NCBI GenBank assembly: GCA_050186335.1
Contig: JBFWYO010000008.1
Location: 13,869-77,868, forward strand
Length of the DNA: 64,000 nt
Source: JBFWYO01 sp050186335
GTDB taxonomy: Bacteria > Pseudomonadota > Alphaproteobacteria > Bin65
Reading direction: 5' to 3'
How positions within the stretch are numbered: the first letter of the stretch is position 1; every line of letters begins with the position of its first letter. The notes below the pieces were generated by a model. The model had not been told where the DNA came from and searched no databases. It was given only the letters and a program-made list of their open reading frames with translations. A program made the position numbers and the translations under genes. Below are positions 54,463-63,328 of this stretch, one piece after another.

Positions 54463-54768
54463 ATGATGTTGCACGCAATCGGGCGAATGCTTCTGGCGAG
54501 CGCGCTGCTGACCGGCCTGTCCGTTCCTGCCGCGGCCGCCGAGGAGAATTTCGTCAATGGCGAGGTCCGCAAGGTCGATGCGGCCGCCGGCAAACTCACG
54601 CTCAAACACGAACCGATCAAGAACCTCGATATGGATTCCATGATCATGGTGTTTCGGGTCAAGGATCCGTCCGTGCTTCCGAACCTGAAGCCCGGCGACA
54701 GGGTGCGCTTTACAGCCGACCGCGTCGACGGCGCGATCACCATCATCAAGATCGACAAGGTTAAATAG
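54463..54768 (+). CDS. CusF-like periplasmic copper-binding protein
   Basis: 101 residues with signal peptide (to about residue 26). The CusF beta-barrel motif is present: LTLKHEPIKNLDMDSMIMVFRV. By alignment with CusF, His49, Met60 and Met62 match Cu(I) ligands; the ring-stacking Trp of CusF is Met57 here. Starts ATGATG after AAGGAGATGA. A periplasmic metallochaperone without a CusBA pump in this window. Confidence 0.88.
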   Translation: MMLHAIGRMLLASALLTGLSVPAAAAEENFVNGEVRKVDAAAGKLTLKHEPIKNLDMDSMIMVFRVKDPSVLPNLKPGDRVRFTADRVDGAITIIKIDKVK

Positions 54769-54863
54769 CGCGGCCCGGCCGACCAATCGCGGCCCCGCAC
54801 CATGGCGATCCGGCTACCGGCCGCGCCCCGGCTTGACGCCTGAAAGCCGATCCTCGCCTTCGG

Positions 54864-54881
54864 CCAAGTTTCTTAACTTGG
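54864..54881. promoter_or_regulatory. Inverted repeat upstream of the Spy-like gene
   Basis: CCAAGTT-TCTT-AACTTGG, a perfect 7-bp repeat 83 bases before the start codon, in a 195-bp gap. It could be an operator or a terminator of the copper operon; with no U-tract an operator seems more likely. Confidence 0.35.
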
Positions 54882-54963
54882 ATTGATGTGCCTCAATTAC
54901 TGTCGTCAACGGCGCGTCTATAAATAGCCACAAAATGAAGCAAAATACCCAAAGGAGCGTTCC

Positions 54964-55545
54964 ATGAGCATTCGCAATTTTTTTCTAGCGACTTTTCTCG
55001 TGATCGCGGTTCCGACGCTGGCAGGAGCGCAGGGAGTCGACCCGCACCGGCACCATCAGCAACAGCACCAGCAGTCCCAGCCCGGCATGCAGCCGGGAAC
55101 GCCGGGGCGGCCCGGAATGATGATGATGATGGGCGACCGGAATATGATGTCGCGCATGATGATGATGGGTCACATGGGTCCGCGCCACGCCCATATGGGC
55201 ATGGGCGACGGCATCAAGCACGTCGAAGGCAATATCGCGTTTCTGAAGGCCGAACTGAAGATTACCGACGCGCAGCAGAAGCCGTGGGATCAGTTCGCCG
55301 ATGCGATGCGGGCCAACGCCAAGCAGATCAACGAGATGCATGGCGCCATGATGCAAAACATGGGCAAGCCAATGTCGATGGCTGCGCGACTGGAGCAGCA
55401 GGAAAAAATGCTGTCCGTTCGGCTCGATGCGGTGAAGCGGACGCGCGCGGCGCTGACCGGACTCGTCGCCGTGCTCAACGACGACCAGAAGAAGATGTTC
55501 GACGAGCTCATGCCGCACGCGCCGATGCCGGGACGGCAACGATAA
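54964..55545 (+). CDS. Spy/CpxP-like Met- and His-rich periplasmic protein
   Basis: 193 residues. Signal peptide (to about residue 22, LAGA-Q), then a His/Gln/Met-rich segment (HRHHQQQHQQSQ, MMMMM, NMMSRMMMMGHMG) and an alpha-helical LTxxQ-type region (FLKAELKITDAQQKPWDQFADA). Helical part resembles Spy/CpxP or the zinc-resistance-associated family; the Met/His stretch suggests copper binding. AAAGGAGCG precedes ATG. Separate transcription unit from the copper operon, or its last gene. Confidence 0.82.
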   Translation: MSIRNFFLATFLVIAVPTLAGAQGVDPHRHHQQQHQQSQPGMQPGTPGRPGMMMMMGDRNMMSRMMMMGHMGPRHAHMGMGDGIKHVEGNIAFLKAELKITDAQQKPWDQFADAMRANAKQINEMHGAMMQNMGKPMSMAARLEQQEKMLSVRLDAVKRTRAALTGLVAVLNDDQKKMFDELMPHAPMPGRQR

Positions 55546-55625
55546 GGCTCGGTGCCGGCGACGGCATTTATCGCGTCTGGGGTCGATTGCCCGCGGCGAT
55601 TCGCGAGACTGGCGTCGAGCGCAAG

Positions 55626-56495
55626 TTAGTCGTCCGGCGCCGGCCAGCCGATTTCCTGCAGCAGCCGGTCCAGCGTGCCGAGCGCAGCGACGCGATTGGC
55701 CGGACGATACTGCGCACGGCATTCGACGAACACGCCGTCGAAATGAAACAGCAGCAGTTGCTCGATCGCATCGCCCAGACGATCGTGGTAATGCCAGATT
55801 CGCAATCGGCCGCGCACTGAATTGCCGTAGGCCGTCACCGTGTGCTCGCCTTCCGTCGGCGGTTGGGCGTCCGGATTGTCCTGTCCGAAGCGCGCGGTCA
55901 ACGCATCCAGCAGATCGCTCGGCGAGTGCCCCGCGTATCGATACACATAAAAGGTGACGGTGATCGGCAGATCGCTGTCGGGCCGAACGAAGACGACGCT
56001 GACGGATTGCCCCGCCCGGTCGTACACGTTCGTGCCGGTGCGCTGATAGCCCGCCGCCGACGGCGGGAATATCGCGCCGGAATCGATATGCAGCAGCAAC
56101 CCGTCGGCGCGCGCATCCCACGCCCGGATGATTTCGTTTCGCAGGGTCTGCGCATGGCTGTCGCTCGCCGCGGCGGAACCGAAATCGCCGACGCCGTCGC
56201 GCTGGATGCGCGCCGCCAGGTCCCAGTAATCGAGCATCAGGATGTGCGTCGCGCCGTAGGCCGCGCGAATCGCATCGGCGGCATCGGCCGACACTTCGAG
56301 CGCCGTTTCGAATTCGCCCGCGCTGAATAATGCTTCGGCCAGGCCCAACAGGAGCGGCCCTTTGGCGGCCGCGTCCGAACTCGCATCGAGCGCACCGCGA
56401 AACAGATCGTGTGCGCGCTTATGATCGCGCGCGTCGAGCGCGGCATACCCGGCTTCGTACGCCGCCTGCCAGGAACCCGCTTCGGTCTCGCTCAT
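55626..56495 (-). CDS. Uncharacterised protein: helical repeat plus beta domain (cytoplasmic paralog)
   Basis: 289 residues, not recognised. Residues about 5-85 look like TPR helices (AGYAALDARDHKRAHDLFRG, GLAEALFSAGEFETALE). The C-terminal half has a beta-rich pattern: YDRAGQSVSVVFV, TVTFYVYRY, and ends LDRLLQEIGWP. No signal peptide. It shares this layout with the gene at 57405-58343, which does have a signal peptide. GAGG precedes ATG 56495. Confidence 0.75.
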   Translation of the reverse strand: MSETEAGSWQAAYEAGYAALDARDHKRAHDLFRGALDASSDAAAKGPLLLGLAEALFSAGEFETALEVSADAADAIRAAYGATHILMLDYWDLAARIQRDGVGDFGSAAASDSHAQTLRNEIIRAWDARADGLLLHIDSGAIFPPSAAGYQRTGTNVYDRAGQSVSVVFVRPDSDLPITVTFYVYRYAGHSPSDLLDALTARFGQDNPDAQPPTEGEHTVTAYGNSVRGRLRIWHYHDRLGDAIEQLLLFHFDGVFVECRAQYRPANRVAALGTLDRLLQEIGWPAPDD

Positions 56496-56505
56496 GCGTG
56501 CCTCG

Positions 56506-57366
56506 TCAGCCGTACAACCGCGCCGGATTGTGCACCAAGATCTTTTCTCGGACGTAAAGATCGGGCGCCCAAAACGCCAGTTCGCCGAGCAGCGCGCCGG
56601 TATTCGCCATCGGCACGGGCAGATGCACGTGCGGCCAATCGGTGCCGAACACCAGACGGTCCGGATTGGCGGCAATCAAGGCGCGGGCGAACGGCACGAC
56701 ATCGTCGTATGGCGCGGTTCGGCGCGACGTGATCCGATTGGCGCCGGACAATTTGACCCAGGCCCGGCCCGCGCCGAGCGTCCGCAGCAGGGATTGGAAG
56801 CCGGGGTCATTCGTGCCCCGCGCGGCCGGCACGAACCCCATATGGTCGATCACGGTCGGCACAGGCAGACCGGCAAGCAGTGCGGCCAGATCGTCCAGGC
56901 GCGAAACGTCGGCGAACAATTGAATGTGCCAGCCGAACGGCGCGATGAGGCGCGCGACCGCCTCGAGCGCCGCGCGCGCCACCCCGCCGCGATAGACCAG
57001 GTTGAACCGTGCGCCGCGAAACCCGGCCGCGTCCAACGCCGAAAGCGCCTCGGCCGATACGTCGTCGTCGACCACCGCAACACCGCGCCAATGTCCATTG
57101 CCGGCCTCTAGCGCAGCAGCCTGCGCGCGATTGTCGGTGCCATAGACCGATGGCTGCACCAGCACGCCGCGGCCGAAACCGAGGCGAGACAGCATGCGCG
57201 CGTAGACATCGACGGAGGCCGCGGGCGGCGTGAAGCTGCGATCGGCGACATACGGGAAACGATCGAGCGGACCAAATACATGGGCATGGCAATCCCACGC
57301 GCCGTCCGGCATCACGAAGCCGGGCGGACGCGGATCGGGATCGGGTGGCGGGCAATCCGCGGCCAT
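56506..57366 (-). CDS. Amidohydrolase-2 family (LigI-like) hydrolase
   Basis: 286 residues. N-terminal metal motif DCHAHVFGP, then PSVYGTDN, VIDHMGFV, and FGTDWPH near the C-terminus with the Asp ligand. Resembles 2-pyrone-4,6-dicarboxylate lactonase and related cytoplasmic lactonases/decarboxylases. Lies between two paralogous uncharacterised genes on the same strand; the functional link is unclear. ATG 57366 is tentative; ATG of MPDGAWDCHAH is an alternative. Confidence 0.85.
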   Translation of the reverse strand: MAADCPPPDPDPRPPGFVMPDGAWDCHAHVFGPLDRFPYVADRSFTPPAASVDVYARMLSRLGFGRGVLVQPSVYGTDNRAQAAALEAGNGHWRGVAVVDDDVSAEALSALDAAGFRGARFNLVYRGGVARAALEAVARLIAPFGWHIQLFADVSRLDDLAALLAGLPVPTVIDHMGFVPAARGTNDPGFQSLLRTLGAGRAWVKLSGANRITSRRTAPYDDVVPFARALIAANPDRLVFGTDWPHVHLPVPMANTGALLGELAFWAPDLYVREKILVHNPARLYG

Positions 57367-57404
57367 GTTCCCGGAAGGCGGCAACGGCGTTGTCGCCGGG
57401 ACGG

Positions 57405-58343
57405 TCAATTCGGCCACACGATCGCGCGCAACAACGCCGCAACCTGCTCGTCGATCGCAGCCGCGTCCGCCGCGTCGCCGGTAACGCGCAATTTGATCGC
57501 CCACTGACCGAACAGGAACAGGTACAGCCGCGTATCGACCGTGACACCCTGCCCCTGATACCGGAACAATGCCCGCCGGCCGACGGCGTCGCGGCCCGGC
57601 GCGTCGAGCGGAAATGTCTCGCTGTGCAGCAGCCGTGCCGAACGATTGAACGCCTGAATGCCGTCGATTTCCTGCCGAAAGACTAAATCCGCCCGGGCGC
57701 CCGGCGACAGCCGATACGCATATACGGTCACGCGCAGCGATGCGCCGGACGCCAGCGTGCCGTCGTAATTGACCGAAACGTCCTGGCCGGAATCGTCGTG
57801 AATGGCGCGATTTAGATAGTTCAGCGAGCCGCTTTGCATCGGCAGTTCGAGGCCGGCGGGCGTATAGCGCAGCGCCTTGCGATCGCCGACAAGCGTCCAA
57901 ACGTCGAGTTTGGCGTTGCGGATCGCCGAGGCTTTTTCGATGGCAGCCTGCGCGCCGGCGCGGTCCTTATATTTTTGCAGGCGAATCAGCCCATGAGCCT
58001 GCCAGTTCGACGCCATCAGGATGTCGCCGTCGCCGAAATTCTTGACGATGATCGCGCGCGCCGCATCGATCGTGCGCTCGGCCTCGTCGACACGACCCTG
58101 GTTGAACAGGACATGGCCAAGTCCGTTCATGGCCTGCGCTTGCACGCGCGGCTCCGCCTGGCTCTGCAGGACGCGGCGGAACAACTGTTCGGCTTCGACC
58201 AGATTGCGCGCGCGCCGGGCCTGTTCGGCCTGTTCGAGCAATTGCTGTGGCGGGGTTTCGGCCCGCCCGAGCGTTGCCGCGAGCGGCGCGGCCAGGACGC
58301 CGAGCAACCCGCCGATCGCCGCCCACATGCGAATTTGCCGCAT
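57405..58343 (-). CDS. Uncharacterised exported protein: TPR plus beta domain (secreted paralog)
   Basis: 312 residues. Signal peptide (about 1-28, LGRA-E), then TPR-like helices (LLEQAEQARRARNLVEAEQLFRRVLQ, ALNG-type GLGHVLFNQGRVDEAERTI, each in part) and a beta domain with HDDSGQDVSVNYD, RVTVYAYRL and RLYLFLFGQWAIKLRV, ending ALLRAIVWPN. Matches the layout and several motifs of the cytoplasmic paralog. Function unknown. 39 bases before the amidohydrolase start. Confidence 0.75.
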   Translation of the reverse strand: MRQIRMWAAIGGLLGVLAAPLAATLGRAETPPQQLLEQAEQARRARNLVEAEQLFRRVLQSQAEPRVQAQAMNGLGHVLFNQGRVDEAERTIDAARAIIVKNFGDGDILMASNWQAHGLIRLQKYKDRAGAQAAIEKASAIRNAKLDVWTLVGDRKALRYTPAGLELPMQSGSLNYLNRAIHDDSGQDVSVNYDGTLASGASLRVTVYAYRLSPGARADLVFRQEIDGIQAFNRSARLLHSETFPLDAPGRDAVGRRALFRYQGQGVTVDTRLYLFLFGQWAIKLRVTGDAADAAAIDEQVAALLRAIVWPN

Positions 58344-58446
58344 CGCGTTTGTACCGCCTCCGATTAATGTGCCGGCAATCTTGCCCGACCGGGTCCGCCG
58401 AGCCAAGACTGGAAAGCGCAGCACCTGCGTCGCACGCGACGGAATC

Positions 58447-59016
58447 ATGGAAAGCTTTCTGGTATCGACGGGCATCGTCGCGCTGGCCGAAATCGGCGAC
58501 AAGACGCAGCTCTTGGCGCTGGTGCTGACCGCGCAATTGAAAAAACCATGGGCCGTTGTGGCCGGAATCCTGATCGCGACGCTGGCCAATCACGCCCTCG
58601 CGGCACTGATCGGCCATCACGCGCAGCAGTGGATTCCACAGGAATGGCTGCGTTGGATCCTCGGCATCGGCTTCCTTGCGGTCGCGGCCTGGACGCTGAT
58701 ACCGGACAAGCTGGACGACGCGGACGCCGCGCCGGTACGCGCCTGGGGCGCGTTTCTGACGACACTGGTGGCGTTTTTTCTCGTCGAGATGGGGGACAAG
58801 ACGCAGATCGCGACCATCGGACTGGCCGCGCGCTTCGCCGACTACTGGCCGGTGCTGCTCGGCACCACCGCCGGCATGATGCTGGCCAACGCGCCGGTCG
58901 TGCTGATTGGCAATATCGCCGGGCACAAGTTACCGCTGACCTGGATTCGCCGCGTCGCCGCGCTCGGCTTCGCCGCGATCGGTGTCGCCGCGCTGCTGGG
59001 CGTCGAGTTCCTTTAG
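58447..59016 (+). CDS. TMEM165/GDT1 (UPF0016) family cation exporter
   Basis: 189 residues, six membrane segments in two repeats, each with the E-x-G-D-K-T-Q motif (EIGDKTQ and EMGDKTQ). Bacterial members export Mn2+. No manganese riboswitch was recognised in the short gap upstream. Convergent with the GNAT gene downstream. Confidence 0.92.
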   Translation: MESFLVSTGIVALAEIGDKTQLLALVLTAQLKKPWAVVAGILIATLANHALAALIGHHAQQWIPQEWLRWILGIGFLAVAAWTLIPDKLDDADAAPVRAWGAFLTTLVAFFLVEMGDKTQIATIGLAARFADYWPVLLGTTAGMMLANAPVVLIGNIAGHKLPLTWIRRVAALGFAAIGVAALLGVEFL

Positions 59017-59047
59017 GCGGTCGCGCCACGTAAGCCACTTGCGCCGC

Positions 59048-59608
59048 CTAGCCGGCGATGCGCTCGATCATTTCGTCGACCAGCGCAAGTTGATCGGTCC
59101 ATGCCTCGGCCATCACGGTGAATTGATCGGGCGGCGACAATTCGGTCGACGCCCACACCTCGCCGTTGGCGAAGGCGACCCGCAAACCGCATTTGACAGC
59201 GACGCGGCGCATGCGCGCGTTCTCGGGAATACAGAACATGAACACGCGCTTGACCATGTGATTGCGTGCGGACAGCAGCGCGCGCGTCAGCAGTTGCGTG
59301 CCGATGCCGATGTTCTGCAGGTCGCGCTCGACGGACAGCGCCAGTTCGGCCGCGTCGGTCGCGGCCGCCGACCAGGGCCGCGCCGGATTCGGCAGCGCCA
59401 GTTGCGCGACGCCGCGCAAGCGCTCGTTCTCCCAACAGCCGATGGCGACCGAGCGCGGCCAGTCGATGCTTTCGACATAGCGCGCGACCGCGATCGGCTT
59501 GAGCATGACCCCGCCGAAGCGCAGCCGCATGTCGTCGGCATGCAGGCGCAACAGATGGTCATAAATTTGTCCGGATTCGTGGGGCAGAACCTTGCGAATG
59601 ACGCTCAC
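59048..59608 (-). CDS. GNAT-family N-acetyltransferase
   Basis: 186 residues from GTG 59608, chosen because GGAGG lies five bases before it. The acetyl-CoA loop region reads VERDLQNIGIGTQLLTRALLSARN, and the N-terminal LHADDMRLRFGGV is typical of a common proteobacterial subgroup. Substrate unknown. Confidence 0.85.
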   Translation of the reverse strand: MSVIRKVLPHESGQIYDHLLRLHADDMRLRFGGVMLKPIAVARYVESIDWPRSVAIGCWENERLRGVAQLALPNPARPWSAAATDAAELALSVERDLQNIGIGTQLLTRALLSARNHMVKRVFMFCIPENARMRRVAVKCGLRVAFANGEVWASTELSPPDQFTVMAEAWTDQLALVDEMIERIAG

Positions 59609-59856
59609 CGCAACCTCCGTTCTTGGGTTGCAACTCGTCGAGCGCTCACCTCCCGGTCGGCGGTTCTGCTGCCGCCTCGTATTAGCTGATAGACGAAGAT
59701 TGTGACCGCAGTACGAAATTACCAGCAAAGTCGCGGCCGTCCGGGCAATCCGGCTGAAGTGTCGCAGCGCCCGCCTGCGATCGAGGCAGCATGCTCTTGC
59801 GCGGCGCGCACGCTTCGGCCACATTGCGCCGCTTTTTTGGAACAGATGCGTAGTCC

Positions 59857-60600
59857 ATGAGCATTTGGGGAAAAATCGTCGGCGGCACCGCGGGCTTGGC
59901 GTTGGGCGGCGCGCTCGGCGCCATCATCGGCGTCGCGACCGGCCATGCCGTCGATATGGCGGTCGACGCCTATCGCAAGAAATCCGGCGCCTCGGACACC
60001 GACGGCACCAAACAGATCGCATTCACCACCGCGGTCGTCGTACTCGGCGCGAAATTGGCGAAGGTGGACGGGACGGTGACGCGCGACGAGGTGAACGCGT
60101 TCAAGGAAGTGTTCCGCGTGCCCGACGACGAAATGCGGGGCGTGGCGATCATCTTTAACCAGGCAAAGAAAGATTCCCTCGGCTTCGAGCCTTACGCCCG
60201 CCAGGTCGGCCAGATGTTCGCGGGCAACAGCGTAGTGCTCGAGGAACTCCTGTTCTGCCTGTTCCACATCGCCAAGGCGGACGGGCATTACAATCCTAAA
60301 GAAAAGGATTTCCTACGCGAAGTTGCGGGCCATCTGGGCTTCGACGAACCGACGTTCAAGCGCATCGAAGCCGAATCGCTCGGGCCACAGGCCGGCGATC
60401 CGTATACCATTTTGGGCGTCGCCCGCTCGGCGACCAACGAACAGATCAAGGCCGCGTGGCGCAAGTTGATCCGCGAACATCATCCGGACACGCTCGTGGC
60501 GCAGGGCCTGCCGCAGGAATTCATTGCCAAGGCCAACGAGACCATGGCAACCATCAACGCCGCCTACGAGATCATCCAAAAGGAACGCGGCTTCAACTAG
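59857..60600 (+). CDS. TerB-like plus J-domain protein (DjlA type)
   Basis: 247 residues. Gly-rich membrane-like N-terminus (GGTAGLALGGALGAIIGVATG), a TerB domain (about 54-175, LAKVDGTVTRDEVNAFKE and AKADGHYNPKEKDFLREV), and a C-terminal J domain with HPD at 209-211. Acts as a DnaK co-chaperone at the membrane in the DjlA family. Sixteen bases before uup. Confidence 0.92.
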   Translation: MSIWGKIVGGTAGLALGGALGAIIGVATGHAVDMAVDAYRKKSGASDTDGTKQIAFTTAVVVLGAKLAKVDGTVTRDEVNAFKEVFRVPDDEMRGVAIIFNQAKKDSLGFEPYARQVGQMFAGNSVVLEELLFCLFHIAKADGHYNPKEKDFLREVAGHLGFDEPTFKRIEAESLGPQAGDPYTILGVARSATNEQIKAAWRKLIREHHPDTLVAQGLPQEFIAKANETMATINAAYEIIQKERGFN

Positions 60601-60616
60601 CCGCGTGACCTTGCCC

Positions 60617-62464
60617 ATGGCCTTACCGCCCGTTCTCAGTCTGCGCGGTGCGACCGTCAGTTTTGGCGGCGATCCGCTGTTCAAGGACGTCGATCTGCAT
60701 TTGACGCGGGGCGAACGCGCGTGTCTGGTCGGCCGCAACGGCAGCGGCAAGTCGACTCTCATGAAAGCGATCATGGGACTGGTCGAAATGGACCGGGGCG
60801 AGCTTTATTGCGAGCCGGGCGCCCGGGTCGATTACCTCCCACAGGACGCGGCCTTGCCGCCCGGGCAGACGGTGCACAGTTTCGTCTCCGCCCGGCGCGT
60901 CGACGGATCGGATATTCCGGAGTATCTGGTCGACCAGTTCCTCACGCGCCTGGATCTCGATCCCGCGCGCGATATATCGACCCTGTCCGGCGGCGAAGGC
61001 CGGCGCGCGGCGCTGGCGCGCGTGTTCGCCGATCCGCCGGATGTCCTGCTGCTCGACGAGCCGACCAACCATCTCGATCTGAAGACCATCGAGTGGGTCG
61101 AGGAAACCTTGCTGGCGTTCAAGGGCGCCATCCTCGTGGTCAGTCATGACCGCGCCTTTCTCAACAACGTGACGACGCAATCGCTGTGGCTCGACCGCGG
61201 GCGCATGCGCAGCTACGATAAGGGCTTCGCCCATTACGAACAGTGGGTCGAGGCCGTGCTCGAGGAAGAGGAACGCCAGGCGGCCAAGTTGGACGCGCAT
61301 TTGGTGCTGGAAACCCGCTGGTTGCTACGCGGCGTCTCGGCTCGCAGGCGACGCAACCAGGGGCGCCTGGAAAAACTTTATGCGATGCGCGCCGCGCGCG
61401 CCGACCTGCTCGGCCACATGGCCGGGCGCACCAAAGCGGACATTAGAGTCGGCGAAGTGCGCAGCAAGATGATGATCGAAGCCAAGAAAATCGTCAAGAA
61501 ATTCGAGACTGCTGGCGGCGAACGCTGGATCCTCCGCGATTTCAACACGCAGATCCTGCGCGGCGACCGCATCGGCGTGATCGGTCCGAACGGCGCCGGC
61601 AAGACCACGCTGCTGAAAATCCTGATCGGCGAGCTGGCGCCCGACGAAGGCAGCGTCAGCCTGAACAGGAACGCGGTAACGGCGTATTTCGATCAGAAGC
61701 GCGGCGGCCTCGACCCCAAGGCGCTGCTGCGCGACATTCTTTGCCCGGCGGGCGGCGACATGCTCTCGGTGCTCGGCAAGCCGAAGCACGTACGCGCCTA
61801 CCTGAAGGAATTCCTGTTCGATCCGCGCCAGGCCGATGCCCCGGTCGGCAGCCTGTCCGGCGGCGAGCGCAACCGCCTCATGCTGGCAAAGATCTTGGCG
61901 ACGCCGAATGATCTGCTGATCCTGGACGAACCGACCAACGATCTGGACATGGACACGTTGGACCTGCTGCAGGAACTGCTCGGCGATTTCGACGGCACCA
62001 TGCTGCTGGTCAGCCACGACCGCGACTTTCTCGACCGGACGGTGACCAGCACCATCGTTCTGGAAGGCGACGGCACGGCCATCGAATATCCGGGCGGCTA
62101 CGCCGATTACGCGCGCCAGCGGGGCGCCGCCGGGAAAGTCGCGCGCAAGGCGGAAACGCCGAAGCCCGCCGCCGCAAGTGAATTGCCCGTGCCGCCGCGG
62201 CCGAAGGACCGCTTGAGCTACATCGAGCAGCGCGCCTTGCAGCGGCTGCCCGGCGATATGGAGAAGCTCGAGACGGAAATCGCGGCGTTGGAAAAGCTAC
62301 TTGCGGATCAGACTTTGTATGCGCGCGACCGCGGCCGCTTCGAAGCGGCGACCGCGCGCCACGCCGCGGCCCGCACCGAACTGGCGGCCGCCGAGGAACG
62401 CTGGCTGGAGCTGGAAGCCAAACGCGAGACGCTCGAAAGCGCCCGGGAAAACGTCAGGACATGA
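60617..62464 (+). CDS. uup: ABC-F ATPase Uup
   Basis: 615 residues. Two ABC domains: Walker A GRNGSGKS and GPNGAGKT, signatures LSGGEGRR and LSGGERNR, Walker B LLLDEPTNHLDL and LILDEPTNDLDM. The C-terminal coiled coil (DMEKLETEIAALEKLL) is the DNA/ribosome-binding Uup extension. Involved in ribosome rescue-type functions and transposon excision in E. coli. ATGA overlap with the EamA gene. Confidence 0.95.
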   Translation: MALPPVLSLRGATVSFGGDPLFKDVDLHLTRGERACLVGRNGSGKSTLMKAIMGLVEMDRGELYCEPGARVDYLPQDAALPPGQTVHSFVSARRVDGSDIPEYLVDQFLTRLDLDPARDISTLSGGEGRRAALARVFADPPDVLLLDEPTNHLDLKTIEWVEETLLAFKGAILVVSHDRAFLNNVTTQSLWLDRGRMRSYDKGFAHYEQWVEAVLEEEERQAAKLDAHLVLETRWLLRGVSARRRRNQGRLEKLYAMRAARADLLGHMAGRTKADIRVGEVRSKMMIEAKKIVKKFETAGGERWILRDFNTQILRGDRIGVIGPNGAGKTTLLKILIGELAPDEGSVSLNRNAVTAYFDQKRGGLDPKALLRDILCPAGGDMLSVLGKPKHVRAYLKEFLFDPRQADAPVGSLSGGERNRLMLAKILATPNDLLILDEPTNDLDMDTLDLLQELLGDFDGTMLLVSHDRDFLDRTVTSTIVLEGDGTAIEYPGGYADYARQRGAAGKVARKAETPKPAAASELPVPPRPKDRLSYIEQRALQRLPGDMEKLETEIAALEKLLADQTLYARDRGRFEAATARHAAARTELAAAEERWLELEAKRETLESARENVRT

Positions 62465-63327
62465 AGCCCGTTCACCTGCTCCTGGCGGCGATCATGATCG
62501 TCATCTGGGGCGTCAATTTCGTCGTCGGCAAGATCGGCGTGGCGGAGATTCCGCCGATTCTGCTGATGACCATGCGGTTCACGCTGATCGCGCTGATTCT
62601 ATGCCCGCTCGTCAAGCTGCCCCGGACGCACATACGCCATTATCTAATTCTTTCGGTGCTCATGGGATCGGTGCATTTTGCCTGCATGTTCACCGCGCTG
62701 CGCGACATCAATGCTTCGCTGGCCGCCGTGCTCGCGCAGCTCGGCGTGCCGTTCGCCTCGATCCTCGCGGCGATCATCCTGAAGGACAGGCTCGGCTGGC
62801 GCCGGGCGCTCGGCATGGCGCTCGCGTTCGGCGGCATCTTCCTGCTCGCGGGCGAACCGCAAGTGCACGGCGATTTGGTTCCGATCCTGCTGATCGCGGT
62901 CGCCGCGTTCGCCTGGGCGCTCGGCGTCGTCTACATCAAGCGGCAGCCGCAGCTCGATGGGCATCAGCTCAACGCCTGGACCTCGGCGCTCGCGGCACCG
63001 CAATTGCTGATCGCGACAATCGTGTTCGAAAGCGGACAGTGGAACGCGCTGCAGAACGCCTCGTGGCAAGGCTGGTTCGCCGCCGCCTATATGGCGATCT
63101 TCGTGACCATCGTCGGTTATGCGATATGGTATTTTCTGGTCCGCCGCTACGACGTGAACCAGACCATGCCGTTGACGCTGCTTTCGAACGTATTCGGAAT
63201 CCTGTCCGGCGTTGTCCTGCTCGGCGAAACCATGAGCTGGCAAATGGTGATCGGCACCGTGCTGGCGGTGATCGGGGTCGGCATTATCGTCGTCCGCCGC
63301 CCGAAGCTGGCGCCACCGGAGGTATAG
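62461..63327 (+). CDS. EamA/DMT family transporter
   Basis: 288 residues with ten hydrophobic segments and two EamA repeats (IWGVNFVVGKIGVAEIPP at the start, TLLSNVFGILSGVVLLGE in the second). A metabolite exporter of unknown substrate. Its ATG overlaps the uup stop (ATGA), so translation is coupled. Confidence 0.92.
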   Translation: MKPVHLLLAAIMIVIWGVNFVVGKIGVAEIPPILLMTMRFTLIALILCPLVKLPRTHIRHYLILSVLMGSVHFACMFTALRDINASLAAVLAQLGVPFASILAAIILKDRLGWRRALGMALAFGGIFLLAGEPQVHGDLVPILLIAVAAFAWALGVVYIKRQPQLDGHQLNAWTSALAAPQLLIATIVFESGQWNALQNASWQGWFAAAYMAIFVTIVGYAIWYFLVRRYDVNQTMPLTLLSNVFGILSGVVLLGETMSWQMVIGTVLAVIGVGIIVVRRPKLAPPEV

Positions 63328-63328
63328 A

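Noticed and set aside
58344..58446. Manganese (yybP-ykoY) riboswitch before the GDT1 gene
   Set aside because: Expected because of the gene family, but the gap is short and shows none of the conserved core bases.
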